Shown piece by piece: positions 1 to 8,100 of a DNA stretch of 59,041 nt; within the stretch, counting starts at the first letter, position 1; every line of letters begins with the position of its first letter. Source of the stretch: Quisquiliibacterium sp036525975 (lineage in GTDB: Bacteria; Pseudomonadota; Gammaproteobacteria; Burkholderiales; Burkholderiaceae_E); assembly GCA_036525975.1 (NCBI GenBank), contig DATCZK010000048.1, forward strand, positions 1 through 59,041, given 5' to 3'. The notes beneath the pieces are model-generated. The model searched no databases and was not told the DNA's origin. It saw only the letters and a list, made by a program, of their open reading frames with translations. The translations under genes and the position numbers were made by a program.

Positions 1-872
1 TTGCCGAGCCACCACGAGGGTCCGTGCGACCGCGTGCGGCTCGCCCAGTCGGAGGGCGCGAGCGCGGCGTCCGCAGCGAGTTCGATCGAGGTGCTCACGG
101 CCGCCAGCCCGTAGCGGGTGCCGACATAGGGGTTGGCCAGGCTCAGCTCGCCACCGCGCGAGACGATCTCGGCGAGCCCGCACGCCACCGCGAGCCTGCC
201 GAGGTCGAGGTCGGAGCAGGTGGCCGTGTGCGCCCTCGCCTCGAAACCCAGCATGCGCAGGTAGGTGCTGATCAGCACCGCGGTCTGCGCCGCGAGCGTG
301 GCGGCGCGCTGCGCCTGCGTTCCCCGGATCCAGTCGCACCCCGGCTCGTCGGCGCCCGGGTCGCGCGGGTACTCGACCAGGAAGACGATCGCGTGACCGT
401 GGCGCTCGATCGTGCCGTGCACGGCACGCGCCGAATCGAGCACGTCGGCCAGGATCATGTCCATCCCGGCCGCGAAGCTCTTCGGCTGGCTGGCCTCGAG
501 CTCGGCCGCGAGCTGCTCCACCATCGGGTTGCGGATCGGCTCGTCCAGCAGCGCCGCCCGCGGCAGCGCGCACACGCCGACCTGCGAGGCGTCGAAGTAG
601 TAGCCGGCCGCCTTCAGGTGCTCGGAGCGCTGGCGCGGGTCGGCCGGGATCTCGCCCTCGAGCGGCGCGACCCGCCCGTCGCGAATCACGTCGAACATGC
701 CGATGAAGCGCGCCATCGCGTGCGACAACGACTCCGGGTTCGGGTCGTCGAAAGACAGCGGGGCCATCGGCGGCACCAGCCCGAGGTCGGCGGGCGCCGC
801 GCTCCTGGGCAGCCGCTCGAGCGGGTAGGGCCCCAGGTGAACGGGTCGATCGCGGTAGGAGAACAGGCGCAT
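1..872 (-). CDS. Reductive-dehalogenase-like / corrinoid Fe-S protein, N-terminal part (truncated by window edge)
   Basis: The frame is open from an ATG at 872 to the left edge without a stop, giving about 290 residues of an incomplete protein. It starts MRLFSYRDRPVHLGPYPLERL. Two stretches recall the core shared by reductive dehalogenases and epoxyqueuosine reductase: a run around TYLRMLGFEARAHT followed by DLDLGRLAVACGLAEI, and the later NPYVGTRYGLAAVSTSIEL. The part that would carry the Fe-S cysteines lies outside the window, so cofactor and activity cannot be confirmed. It diverges from the helix-hairpin-helix gene at 987. There is no visible twin-arginine leader, which would fit a cytoplasmic, non-respiratory member. 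The family call is a resemblance only. Confidence 0.5.
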   Translation of the reverse strand, partial: MRLFSYRDRPVHLGPYPLERLPRSAAPADLGLVPPMAPLSFDDPNPESLSHAMARFIGMFDVIRDGRVAPLEGEIPADPRQRSEHLKAAGYYFDASQVGVCALPRAALLDEPIRNPMVEQLAAELEASQPKSFAAGMDMILADVLDSARAVHGTIERHGHAIVFLVEYPRDPGADEPGCDWIRGTQAQRAATLAAQTAVLISTYLRMLGFEARAHTATCSDLDLGRLAVACGLAEIVSRGGELSLANPYVGTRYGLAAVSTSIELAADAALAPSDWASRTRSHGPSWWLG

Positions 873-986
873 GGCGGGGCTCTTGCCGGGGAAGCGGGTC
901 GAGCATAGCCTCGGTAGCGTGACGGCGTCGAGCGGCGTCAGGCGCAGCCGCGCGGCGGACCCGCCCTGCTCGATCGGAGACGACCA

Positions 987-1862
987 ATGAAAACGGATGC
1001 GCTGGCCGAGAACCAGGACATCGCGCAGCGTCTGCGCGAGATGGCCGACCTGCTGCAGGCGCAGGGCGCCAACCCCTTCAGGGCGGGCGCTTATCGCAAG
1101 GGCGCCGACACGCTGGCCGAGCTCGACGGCGGCGTGCGCGAGATCTTCGACGCCGGCGGGCCGGCCGGGCTCGAAGCGCTGCCGCACATCGGGCCGAGCA
1201 TCGGATCGGCGATCGCCCAGATGCTGATCACCGGGCAGTGGACCCAGCTCGAGCGGCTGCGCGGCACGATCGACGCGGCGAGCCTGTTCACCTCCATTCC
1301 CGGGGTCGGCCCGGAACTGGCCGAGGCGATCCACGAGGCGCTGGGCGTGGACACGCTCGAGGCGCTCGAGATCGCCTGCCACGACGGCCGGCTCGCGGAC
1401 GTGCCCGGCGTCGGCCCGCGCCGCGCGGCGGCGATCCGCAACTCGGTGACCGCCATGCTGAACAAGCCGCGCCGGCGCGCGCACGACGCCACCGGCACGC
1501 CCGAGGAGCCCGCCGTGGGCTTGCTGCTGCGGGTCGACGCCGACTACCGCGGCAGGGCCGAGGCAGGAAAGCTCGAGCTGATCGCGCCGCGGCGCTTCAA
1601 CCCGGGCGGCGAGAAGTGGCTGCCGATCCTGCACGAAACCTACGAGGGCTGGCACTTCACCGCGCTCTACTCGAACACCGCGAACGCGCACAAGCTGGGC
1701 CGCGTGTTCGACTGGGTCGTGATCTACTTCCACCACGACTCGCAGCCCGAGCACCAGCGCACCGTGGTCACCGAAACGAAGGGCCCGCTGCGCGGCGAGC
1801 GGGTCGTGCGCGGGCGCGAGCGCGAGTGCGACGACTTCTACGCGCTTCGCTCGCAGGGCTGA
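987..1862 (+). CDS. Helix-hairpin-helix protein, PolX-type N-terminal domain without polymerase domain
   Basis: This 291-residue protein begins MKTDALAENQDIAQRLREMADLL, like the 8-kDa-type HhH domain of family X DNA polymerases. HhH motifs appear around residues 67-75 (LPHIGPSIGSAI), 105-115 (IPGVGPELAEAI) and 138-148 (VPGVGPRRAAAI). Instead of nucleotidyltransferase and PHP phosphoesterase domains it continues into a domain from about residue 170 (VGLLLRVDADYRGRAEAGKL) containing ALYSNTANAHKLGR and ending in an acidic/aromatic tail. HhH motifs bind DNA backbone, so a DNA-binding or repair-accessory role is likely, but no catalytic site is recognised. It sits 68 bp before the Mut7-C gene on the same strand. 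Confidence 0.75.
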   Translation: MKTDALAENQDIAQRLREMADLLQAQGANPFRAGAYRKGADTLAELDGGVREIFDAGGPAGLEALPHIGPSIGSAIAQMLITGQWTQLERLRGTIDAASLFTSIPGVGPELAEAIHEALGVDTLEALEIACHDGRLADVPGVGPRRAAAIRNSVTAMLNKPRRRAHDATGTPEEPAVGLLLRVDADYRGRAEAGKLELIAPRRFNPGGEKWLPILHETYEGWHFTALYSNTANAHKLGRVFDWVVIYFHHDSQPEHQRTVVTETKGPLRGERVVRGRERECDDFYALRSQG

Positions 1863-1930
1863 ACGATGCGGCGGCCGGCGCGCCCGCCTGCGCTGGACGC
1901 CCGGCGCGCAACGCCCCGGGCGCGGGGAAC

Positions 1931-2719
1931 GTGAGCGCGCGCATTCGCCTGCACGGCGCGCTGCGCGCGATCGCGATGCCGCGCTGGCGCGGCCACAGCT
2001 GCGTGTGCCGCACCGACGGCACCGCAACGATCAAGCACGCGGTCGAGGCGCTCGGCGTGCCGCACACCGAGATCTGGGCGGTGCGCGTGAACGGCTGCCC
2101 GGCCTCGATCGACCAGATCGTCCGCGACGCGAGCGAGGTGGAGGTCCTGCCGTGGCCGCCGGCACGCGAAACGCCCGATCGGGCGGAGGGCGGCGGGGCG
2201 GAGGGCGGCGGGGCGGAGGCCGGCGGGGCGGAGGGCGGCGGGCACGACGACCCGCCGCCGAGCTTCCTCGCCGACGCGCACCTCGGCGCGCTCGCGCGCG
2301 ACCTGCGGCTGCTCGGCTTCGACACGCAGCTGGCCAACGATGAGAGCGATTCCGCGCTCGCCGAGCACGCGCGGGCGCAGGGGAGGATTCTCCTGTCGCG
2401 CGATCGCGAGCTGCTCAAGCATCGCCGCGTCCTCGCCGGTTGCCTGCTGCTGTCGGACCCGCGCGACGAGCAGCTCGCCCAGATCGACCGTCGTTTCGGC
2501 CTGGGTCGCGCGATGCGCCCGTTCACGCGCTGCCTCGAGTGCAACGCGGTCCTGCGCGCGGCGCACCGCGCGCAGGTGGCGCATCGACTGCCGCCGGCCG
2601 TTTCGGCCCGACAGCGCGCGTTCACGCTGTGCCCCGGGTGCGGCCGCGTCTACTGGCGTGGATCGCACTGGGAGAAACTGAACGCGCGGGTCGAGGCGCT
2701 GCGCGCCCGTTTCGGCTGA
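1931..2719 (+). CDS. Mut7-C ubiquitin-like / Mut7-C RNase-type domain protein
   Basis: The GTG at 1931 gives 262 residues. The first ~75 residues form a beta-grasp, ThiS/ubiquitin-like half (TIKHAVEALGVPHTEI, then VNGCPASIDQIV). The second half is a Mut7-C/PIN-like domain: FLADAHLGALARDLRLLGFDT, an acidic ILLSRDRELL motif, and four zinc-ligand cysteines in CLEC and CPGC. Family proteins are predicted ribonucleases with a zinc ribbon. The two halves are joined by a Gly-Ala-Glu linker encoded by a 15-bp tandem repeat. The frame is open further upstream, overlapping the preceding gene, but similarity begins at this GTG. No substrate is known. Confidence 0.75.
   Translation: MSARIRLHGALRAIAMPRWRGHSCVCRTDGTATIKHAVEALGVPHTEIWAVRVNGCPASIDQIVRDASEVEVLPWPPARETPDRAEGGGAEGGGAEAGGAEGGGHDDPPPSFLADAHLGALARDLRLLGFDTQLANDESDSALAEHARAQGRILLSRDRELLKHRRVLAGCLLLSDPRDEQLAQIDRRFGLGRAMRPFTRCLECNAVLRAAHRAQVAHRLPPAVSARQRAFTLCPGCGRVYWRGSHWEKLNARVEALRARFG
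2181..2240 (+). repeat. Four 15-bp tandem repeats encoding an AEGGG-type linker
   Basis: The unit GGGCGGAGGGCGGCG occurs four times end to end, with one G-to-C change in copy three. It lies inside the Mut7-C gene between its two domains. Because 15 is a multiple of three, loss or gain of copies would change linker length without shifting the frame. Confidence 0.9.
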
Positions 2720-2773
2720 GCGCTCCCCGGCGCACCCTGCGCGGGGCCTCGCCCCCGGCCGGGCTCTTGCGCC

Positions 2774-2824
2774 GGCCGGCCTTCGCCGCTGGCCGACCTT
2801 CACCGCCGGCCGACCTTCGCCGCC
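2774..2824. repeat. Three 17-bp imperfect tandem repeats in convergent intergenic space
   Basis: The unit GGCCGACCTTCGCCGCC is present three times (2774-2790, 2791-2807, 2808-2824) with few mismatches, followed by a decayed fourth copy. It fills most of the gap between the convergent ends of the Mut7-C gene and yceH. No T-tract follows, so there is no sign of an intrinsic terminator. Confidence 0.8.
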
Positions 2825-2857
2825 GGCCGGGTCTCGCCCTTCGCCGCGGACCGGGTG

Positions 2858-3607
2858 TCAGCCCTCGTCGAACTCCACGCCGAGCTCGGAGCAGAGCCTG
2901 CCGACCGCGGCCCTCAGCGCGGAGACCTCCGACTCCAGGCGCGACACCTTCGCGTTGAGCGCGTCGAACTCGCTGAGGCTCGCCGGCGCCACTCCGGGGT
3001 CGCGACCGGGGCCGGCGCCCCAGCCCGCTTCGCCCGCGGACGGCGCGGCCGCGATCCGATCGCCGCCGCCGTGAGGATCCGCCACGCCCGACGCGCCCGC
3101 GATCGGCCCCGAGAGCAGGTGCGCCCAGCGCGATTCGCGCGCGCCGGGGGCGCGCGGCAATTCCACCGCGAGCGCCCCGGCCGACCAGTGGGCGAGCTCG
3201 TCGAGAAAGCCTTCCACCGCCGAGATGTCCGAGAACCGCTGCATGCGCTCGCAGTGAATGCGCAGCTCGCCCGCGGTCTGCGGCCCGCGCAACATCAGCG
3301 CCGCGAGCAGCGCGACCGACTCGGCCGGCACCTGCAGCACGGCCTTGACGTTCTCGGTGTAACGCATCACGCGCCCGCCGCTCGACTCGATCACCAGCGA
3401 CAGGCGGATCAGCTGGTCGATCGCCGCCTGCACCTCGGCCGCCGAGGCGTTCATCACCGGATCGCGGCTGGTCTTCTGGTTGCAGCCCGCGACGAGCGCG
3501 TTGAGCGTGAGCGGATAGGTGTCGGGCACCGTGCGCTTCTTCTCGAACAGCACGGCAACCGCGCGCGCTTCGAGCGGCGAGAGGATCGGCAGGGGGCGCG
3601 TGTTCAT
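2858..3607 (-). CDS. yceH: YceH / DUF480 family protein
   Basis: The 249-residue product starts MNTRPLPILSPLEARAVAVL and carries the family core with two winged-helix-like repeats: EKKRTVPDTYPLTLNALVAGC with QKTSRDPVM, then LMLRGPQTAGELRIHCERM. The C-terminal ~35 residues form a short coiled coil (LNAKVSRLESEVSALRAAV). The ATG at 3607 is chosen because similarity starts exactly there; the frame stays open upstream through the antisense of argE, which is not coding. The family is widespread in proteobacteria with no settled biochemical role. It diverges from argE. Confidence 0.85.
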   Translation of the reverse strand: MNTRPLPILSPLEARAVAVLFEKKRTVPDTYPLTLNALVAGCNQKTSRDPVMNASAAEVQAAIDQLIRLSLVIESSGGRVMRYTENVKAVLQVPAESVALLAALMLRGPQTAGELRIHCERMQRFSDISAVEGFLDELAHWSAGALAVELPRAPGARESRWAHLLSGPIAGASGVADPHGGGDRIAAAPSAGEAGWGAGPGRDPGVAPASLSEFDALNAKVSRLESEVSALRAAVGRLCSELGVEFDEG

Positions 3608-3728
3608 CGCATCTCGGGTTCGCGCGGCACGCGCCGCGCATGGCACAAGCCGCAGTGTAGCGCCCGCCCGCCGACCCGCGCCGACGCGCCTGCCCGCACC
3701 ATCCGCACGGCGCGCCCGCACGGGCCGC

Positions 3729-3757
3729 GTGGCACGCCGCTCGCCTTCGGCTACACT
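3729..3757 (+). promoter_or_regulatory. Candidate sigma70-type promoter for argE, possibly giving a leaderless mRNA
   Basis: A -35-like GTGGCA (3729-3734) and a -10-like TACACT (3752-3757), each 4/6 to consensus, are 17 bp apart. The -10 ends 6 bp before the argE ATG at 3764, so transcription would begin at or next to the start codon. There is no good Shine-Dalgarno sequence in front of argE. Confidence 0.4.
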
Positions 3758-3763
3758 TGAGCA

Positions 3764-4936
3764 ATGCGTGTCAACGAGACGATCGGCATCCTCGAGCGCC
3801 TGGTGGCATTCGACACCGTGAGCAGCCGCAGCAACGCCGCGCTGATCGACTGGGCGGCGAACCTGCTCGAGGGGCACGGCGCGAAGGTCTTCGTCCAGCA
3901 CGCCGACGAGCCCGGCAAGGCCAACCTGTTCGCCACGATCGGCCCGGACGACCGCCCGGGCCTGATGCTGTCGGGGCACTCCGACGTCGTGCCCGTGGAA
4001 GGCCAGGACTGGAGCTCCGACCCGTTCGCGCTCACGGCCCGCAACGACCTGCTCTACGCGCGCGGCAGCGCCGACATGAAGGGCTTCATCGCGTGCTGCC
4101 TCGCGAAGGTTCCCGACCTGGCCGCCGCCCGCCTCGCAACGCCGGTGCACATCGCGCTCTCGTACAACGAAGAGACCAACATGGGCGGCATGCGCCAGCT
4201 GTCCGCGCACCTGGCCGGCGCGCCGGTCAAGCCCGCCGCGTGCATCATCGGCGAGCCGACGTCGATGCAGGTGGTGGTCGCGAACAAGGGCGCGGCGATC
4301 TACCGGATGCGCGTGCGCGGCCACTCGGTGCACTCGTCGTTGCGCGACCAGGGCGTTTCGGCGGTGGAAGTGGCGGCCGAGGCGGTGAGCTTCCTCAACA
4401 GGCTGCAGCGCGAGCTCGACACGCAGCTGCGCCACGACGGCTTCGAGTACCCGTTCACCAGCGTGCACGCCGGCGCGATCCGCGGCGGCACCGCGCACAA
4501 CATCACCGCGAAAGACTGCGAGGTGCTGTTCGAGATCCGGGCGCTGCCCGGGGTCGACGCCGCCGGCATCGTCGCCCGCGTGAAGGCGTTCTGCGAAACC
4601 GAACTCGTGCCCGCGATGCGCGCGATCGCCCCCGAATGCGGGATCACGATCGACGAGGTGGTCAACGCGCCGGGCCTCGACGACGCCGGCAACGGGAACC
4701 TGGCGCGCGCGATCATGCCGCTTTGCGGCTGCCTCGCCCCGGGCTGCGTGAGCTTCGGCACCGAGGCGGGTTTCCTGCAGCGCGTGGGCGTTCCGACCAT
4801 CGTTTGCGGGCCCGGCGACATTCGCGTCGCGCACCAACCCGACGAACACGTGCCGCGCGAGCAGCTCGCGCGCTGCGGGGAGTTCCTCGACGCGCTCTGC
4901 GCTCGGCTGGCACGCGGCGACCTCGGCCTGGGTTGA
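3764..4936 (+). CDS. argE: Acetylornithine deacetylase (M20 metallopeptidase family)
   Basis: The 390-residue product fits ArgE, which hydrolyses N-acetyl-L-ornithine to ornithine in arginine synthesis. The di-metal M20 motifs are visible: LMLSGHSDVVPV with the first His/Asp ligands, ARGSADMKGFIA with the second Asp, SYNEETNMGG with the catalytic Glu pair, and GEPTSMQ. The dimerisation domain covers roughly residues 170-285 (KGAAIYRMRVRGHSVHSS, GTAHNITAKDCEVLFEIR), and the C-terminal HQPDEHV carries the last His ligand. Length and motif spacing match the ArgE/DapE group; succinyl-diaminopimelate deacylation is less likely. The ABC exporter genes begin 24 bp downstream. Confidence 0.88.
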   Translation: MRVNETIGILERLVAFDTVSSRSNAALIDWAANLLEGHGAKVFVQHADEPGKANLFATIGPDDRPGLMLSGHSDVVPVEGQDWSSDPFALTARNDLLYARGSADMKGFIACCLAKVPDLAAARLATPVHIALSYNEETNMGGMRQLSAHLAGAPVKPAACIIGEPTSMQVVVANKGAAIYRMRVRGHSVHSSLRDQGVSAVEVAAEAVSFLNRLQRELDTQLRHDGFEYPFTSVHAGAIRGGTAHNITAKDCEVLFEIRALPGVDAAGIVARVKAFCETELVPAMRAIAPECGITIDEVVNAPGLDDAGNGNLARAIMPLCGCLAPGCVSFGTEAGFLQRVGVPTIVCGPGDIRVAHQPDEHVPREQLARCGEFLDALCARLARGDLGLG

Positions 4937-4960
4937 AGCGCCGGGAGCGGGCGCCACCGG

Positions 4961-5743
4961 ATGAGCGCTGCTTCGCCCGCCGAACCACCGACCGGGCCCG
5001 CGGCTGCCCGCACGCCCGGCCGCGTTGACGCCGCGGGCCGCGAGGCGGTGTTTCGCGCGCGCGGGCTGCGCAAGGTCTACACGACCGGGAGCGTGGAGAT
5101 CGAGGCGCTCCGCGGCGTGGACCTCGACATCTACGCCGGCGAGTTCGTCGTGCTGCTCGGCGCATCGGGCAGCGGCAAGTCCACGCTGCTCAACATCCTG
5201 GGCGGACTCGACGCGCCCACGTCGGGCGAGCTGCACTGGCGCGACCACGACCTCGCGGCCGCCGACGCGACCGACCTCACGCGGTTTCGCCGCGAGCACG
5301 TCGGCTTCGTCTTCCAGTTCTACAACCTGATCGCGAGCCTGACCGCGCGCGAGAACGTGGCGCTGGTCACCGACCTGGCCGAGGATCCGATCGACCCGGG
5401 CCAAGCGCTGGCGATGGTGGGGCTGGCCGAGCGCGCCGACCACTTCCCCTCGCAGCTCTCGGGCGGCGAACAGCAGCGGGTCTCGATCGCGCGCGCGGTG
5501 GCCAAGCGCCCCGAGGTGCTCCTGTGCGACGAACCCACCGGCGCGCTCGACTACGCCACCGGAAAGATCGTGCTCGAGGTGATCGCGAAGGTGAACGCCG
5601 AGCTCGGCACGACCACGCTGGTGATCACGCACAACGCGGCGATCGGGGCGATGGCCGATCGCGTGCTGCGGCTGGCCGACGGCAGGCTCGTGAGCGACGA
5701 GGCGAACGCGCACAAGGTCGGCCCCGGGGAGCTTTCCTGGTGA
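4961..5743 (+). CDS. ABC transporter ATP-binding subunit (LolD/MacB-like)
   Basis: This 260-residue ATPase has Walker A GASGSGKST, a Q-loop in FVFQFYNLI, signature LSGGEQQRV, Walker B VLLCDEPTGAL and H-loop VITHN. This is the LolD/FtsE/MacB subclass that drives FtsX-type permeases. An Ala/Pro-rich N-terminal tail of about 28 residues precedes the domain. Its TGA overlaps the GTG start of the permease, so the two are probably translationally coupled. With the following two genes it forms a complete export or lipid/peptide-handling machine. The substrate cannot be inferred. Confidence 0.9.
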   Translation: MSAASPAEPPTGPAAARTPGRVDAAGREAVFRARGLRKVYTTGSVEIEALRGVDLDIYAGEFVVLLGASGSGKSTLLNILGGLDAPTSGELHWRDHDLAAADATDLTRFRREHVGFVFQFYNLIASLTARENVALVTDLAEDPIDPGQALAMVGLAERADHFPSQLSGGEQQRVSIARAVAKRPEVLLCDEPTGALDYATGKIVLEVIAKVNAELGTTTLVITHNAAIGAMADRVLRLADGRLVSDEANAHKVGPGELSW

Positions 5744-8100
5744 AGGCGCTCGAGCGCAAGCTGGTGCGCGACCTCTGGGCGATGCGCGCGCAGATCGCCA
5801 CGATCGCGATGGTCGTGGCCTCCGGCGTGGGCGCGTTCTCCGCGTCGCTGTTCACCCACGACTCGCTGCTGGTGTCGCGCGACCTCTACTACGCGAGCTC
5901 GAGGTTCGCCGACGTCTTCGCCTACGCCCGCCGCGCCCCCGAATCGGTGCGCGCGAAGATCGCGACGCTGGCCGACGTGCGCGAGGTGCAGACGGCGCTG
6001 GTGTTCAACGCGCAGATCAGCCTCGAGGGGGTCGCGCAACCGCTCTCGGGCCGCATGATCGGCCTGGAGCCGCGCGCGATGGACGAGGGGCTGAACCGGC
6101 TCAGCCTGCGCGCCGGGCGCTGGCCCGCGCCCGGCACCGACGAGGTGGTCGTCAACGAGGCCTTCGCCGGGGGGCGCGGCCTCGCGCCCGGCAGCGAAGT
6201 GCGCGCGCTGCTCAACGGCCGCAGCGAGCGGCTTCGCATCGTCGGCGTGGCGCTCTCGCCCGAGTACGTCTACGCGACCACCGACGCCTTTCTCTCCGAC
6301 GACCGCTCGTTCGGCGTCTTCTGGATGCACCGCGAGAGGCTCGAAGCAGCGTTCGACATGCGCGGCGCGTTCAACTACCTCGCGCTGCAGGCCCGCGCCG
6401 GCGCGATCCACGAGGGCGTGATCAGCGAGGTCGACCGGATCCTCGCCCCGTTCGGGTCGCGCGGCGCGTTCGCGCGCAAGGACCAGCCCTCGCACATGGT
6501 GCTCACCGGCGAGATCCAGCAGCAGCGCGTCTGGGGCACCGTGCTGCCCACGATCTTCCTCGCGGTGGCGGCATTCGTGCTCAACGTGGTGCTGTCGCGC
6601 CAGGTGACCACGCAGCGCGACCAGATCGCGGCGCTCAAGGCGCTCGGCTACCCCGAGCTGCGCATCGCCACCCACTTCCTCGCGATGTCGGCCGTCATCG
6701 TGATGCTCGGCGTGGCCGTCGGGCTCGGGCTGGGGCAGTGGCTCGGGCGCGTGATGACGCAGATGTACACCGACTTCTTCCACCTCCCGGAGTTCGTCTT
6801 CCGCAGCCCCGCGTGGGTGATGTTCGCCGCTTCGGGCGCGTGCCTCGCGGCGGGGCTCGCGGCGTCGTGGCTGGCGGTGCGCCGAGTCACCCGGCTCTCC
6901 CCGGCGCAGGCGATGCGCCCGCCCACGCCGGCCGACTACCACCCGATCCTGCTCGATCGCGTCGGTCTCGGCGCGCTCGCCGCGCCGCCGGCGCGAATGA
7001 TCCTGCGCAGCGTGGAGCGGCGCCCGCTGCGCGCGCTGATGACGGTGGCCGGCATCGCGAGCGCCGTCGCGATCCTCGTGTCGGGCACCTGGTTTCGCGC
7101 CGCGATCGACCGCATGATCGAGGTTCAGTTCGAGGTCGCGCGCCCGGGCGATTACTACCTGGGCTTCACCGAGCCGCGCGGCCCCGAGGTGCTGAGCGAG
7201 CTCGCCCGCCTCCCGGGCGTGCTGCGCGCCGAGGCCGCGCGCAGCATCCCGGCGCGGCTGCACGCCGGCCACCGGCAGTACCGCGTCGCGCTGCAGGGCA
7301 TCGACGCCGACGCGCAGCTCTCGGCGGTGGTCGACGAGTACGTTCGCGTCGCCCCGGTTCCCGCCGGCGGCATGCTGCTCACCGACCGGCTCGCCGCGGT
7401 GCTCGAGGTCGCGCCGGGCGACGTCGTGCGGGTTGAATTCCTCGACGGCGAGCGGCGCGAGCGCGAAGTCCGGGTCTGGGGCGTGGTGCGCGAGCTGATG
7501 GGGATGAACGCCTACCTCGACGCCGGCGAGCTGCGGCGCCTCGCCGGCGAGGCGCCGCTGGTCAACTCCGCCGCGCTCGCCACCGACGGCCACCTCGCGC
7601 AGCAGCTCTACGAGCAGATCAAGCGCACGCCGGGGGTCGCGGGCGTGTTCCTCAAGGAGGCGCTCGTGCGCTACACCCGCGAGACCTCGACCCAGAGCGT
7701 GATCTTCTTCACCACCGTGCTCACGCTGTTCGCGGCCGCGATCGCGGTGGGCGTGGTCTACAACAACGCCCGCATCGCGCTCGCCGAACGCGCGTGGGAA
7801 CTCGCAACGCTGCGGGTGCTGGGCATGACGCACAGGGAGGTCGGCACGCTGCTGCTCGGCGAGCTAGGCGCCGAGCTCGCGATCGCGATCCCGCTCGGCC
7901 TCGTGGGAGGCTACTATCTGGCTGCCATGCTGGTCACGCTGATGAGCACGCACACGTTCCGCATTCCGCTCGTGATCCTGCCCCCCACCTACGCGTACGC
8001 GGCGCTGACGGTGATCGCCGCCGGCGCGCTGAGCGGCTGGCTCGTCCAGCGCAGGCTCCGCGCGCTCGACCTGATCGCAGTGCTCAAGACCCGCGAATGA
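5740..8100 (+). CDS. FtsX-family ABC permease with duplicated FtsX domain
   Basis: The GTG at 5740 overlaps the ATPase stop and gives 786 residues. An N-terminal membrane segment (IATIAMVVASGVGAFSASLF) is followed by a periplasmic domain, then a first three-helix FtsX block (about residues 265-385), a second periplasmic domain starting near residue 430 after another helix, and a second FtsX block at the C-terminus (SVIFFTTVLTLFAAAIAVGV through VILPPTYAYAALTVIAAGAL). This double arrangement resembles YbbP-type and DevC-like permeases, which transmit ATPase movement across the membrane (mechanotransmission). Its TGA overlaps the adaptor ATG. Confidence 0.88.
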   Translation: MKALERKLVRDLWAMRAQIATIAMVVASGVGAFSASLFTHDSLLVSRDLYYASSRFADVFAYARRAPESVRAKIATLADVREVQTALVFNAQISLEGVAQPLSGRMIGLEPRAMDEGLNRLSLRAGRWPAPGTDEVVVNEAFAGGRGLAPGSEVRALLNGRSERLRIVGVALSPEYVYATTDAFLSDDRSFGVFWMHRERLEAAFDMRGAFNYLALQARAGAIHEGVISEVDRILAPFGSRGAFARKDQPSHMVLTGEIQQQRVWGTVLPTIFLAVAAFVLNVVLSRQVTTQRDQIAALKALGYPELRIATHFLAMSAVIVMLGVAVGLGLGQWLGRVMTQMYTDFFHLPEFVFRSPAWVMFAASGACLAAGLAASWLAVRRVTRLSPAQAMRPPTPADYHPILLDRVGLGALAAPPARMILRSVERRPLRALMTVAGIASAVAILVSGTWFRAAIDRMIEVQFEVARPGDYYLGFTEPRGPEVLSELARLPGVLRAEAARSIPARLHAGHRQYRVALQGIDADAQLSAVVDEYVRVAPVPAGGMLLTDRLAAVLEVAPGDVVRVEFLDGERREREVRVWGVVRELMGMNAYLDAGELRRLAGEAPLVNSAALATDGHLAQQLYEQIKRTPGVAGVFLKEALVRYTRETSTQSVIFFTTVLTLFAAAIAVGVVYNNARIALAERAWELATLRVLGMTHREVGTLLLGELGAELAIAIPLGLVGGYYLAAMLVTLMSTHTFRIPLVILPPTYAYAALTVIAAGALSGWLVQRRLRALDLIAVLKTRE

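Noticed and set aside
2858..5713. A 951-codon open minus-strand frame covering yceH and the whole of argE and the ABC ATPase gene.
   Set aside because: Only the last 249 codons match a family (YceH). The rest is antisense to argE and an ABC ATPase with clear motifs; it is open because stops are rare in high-GC DNA.
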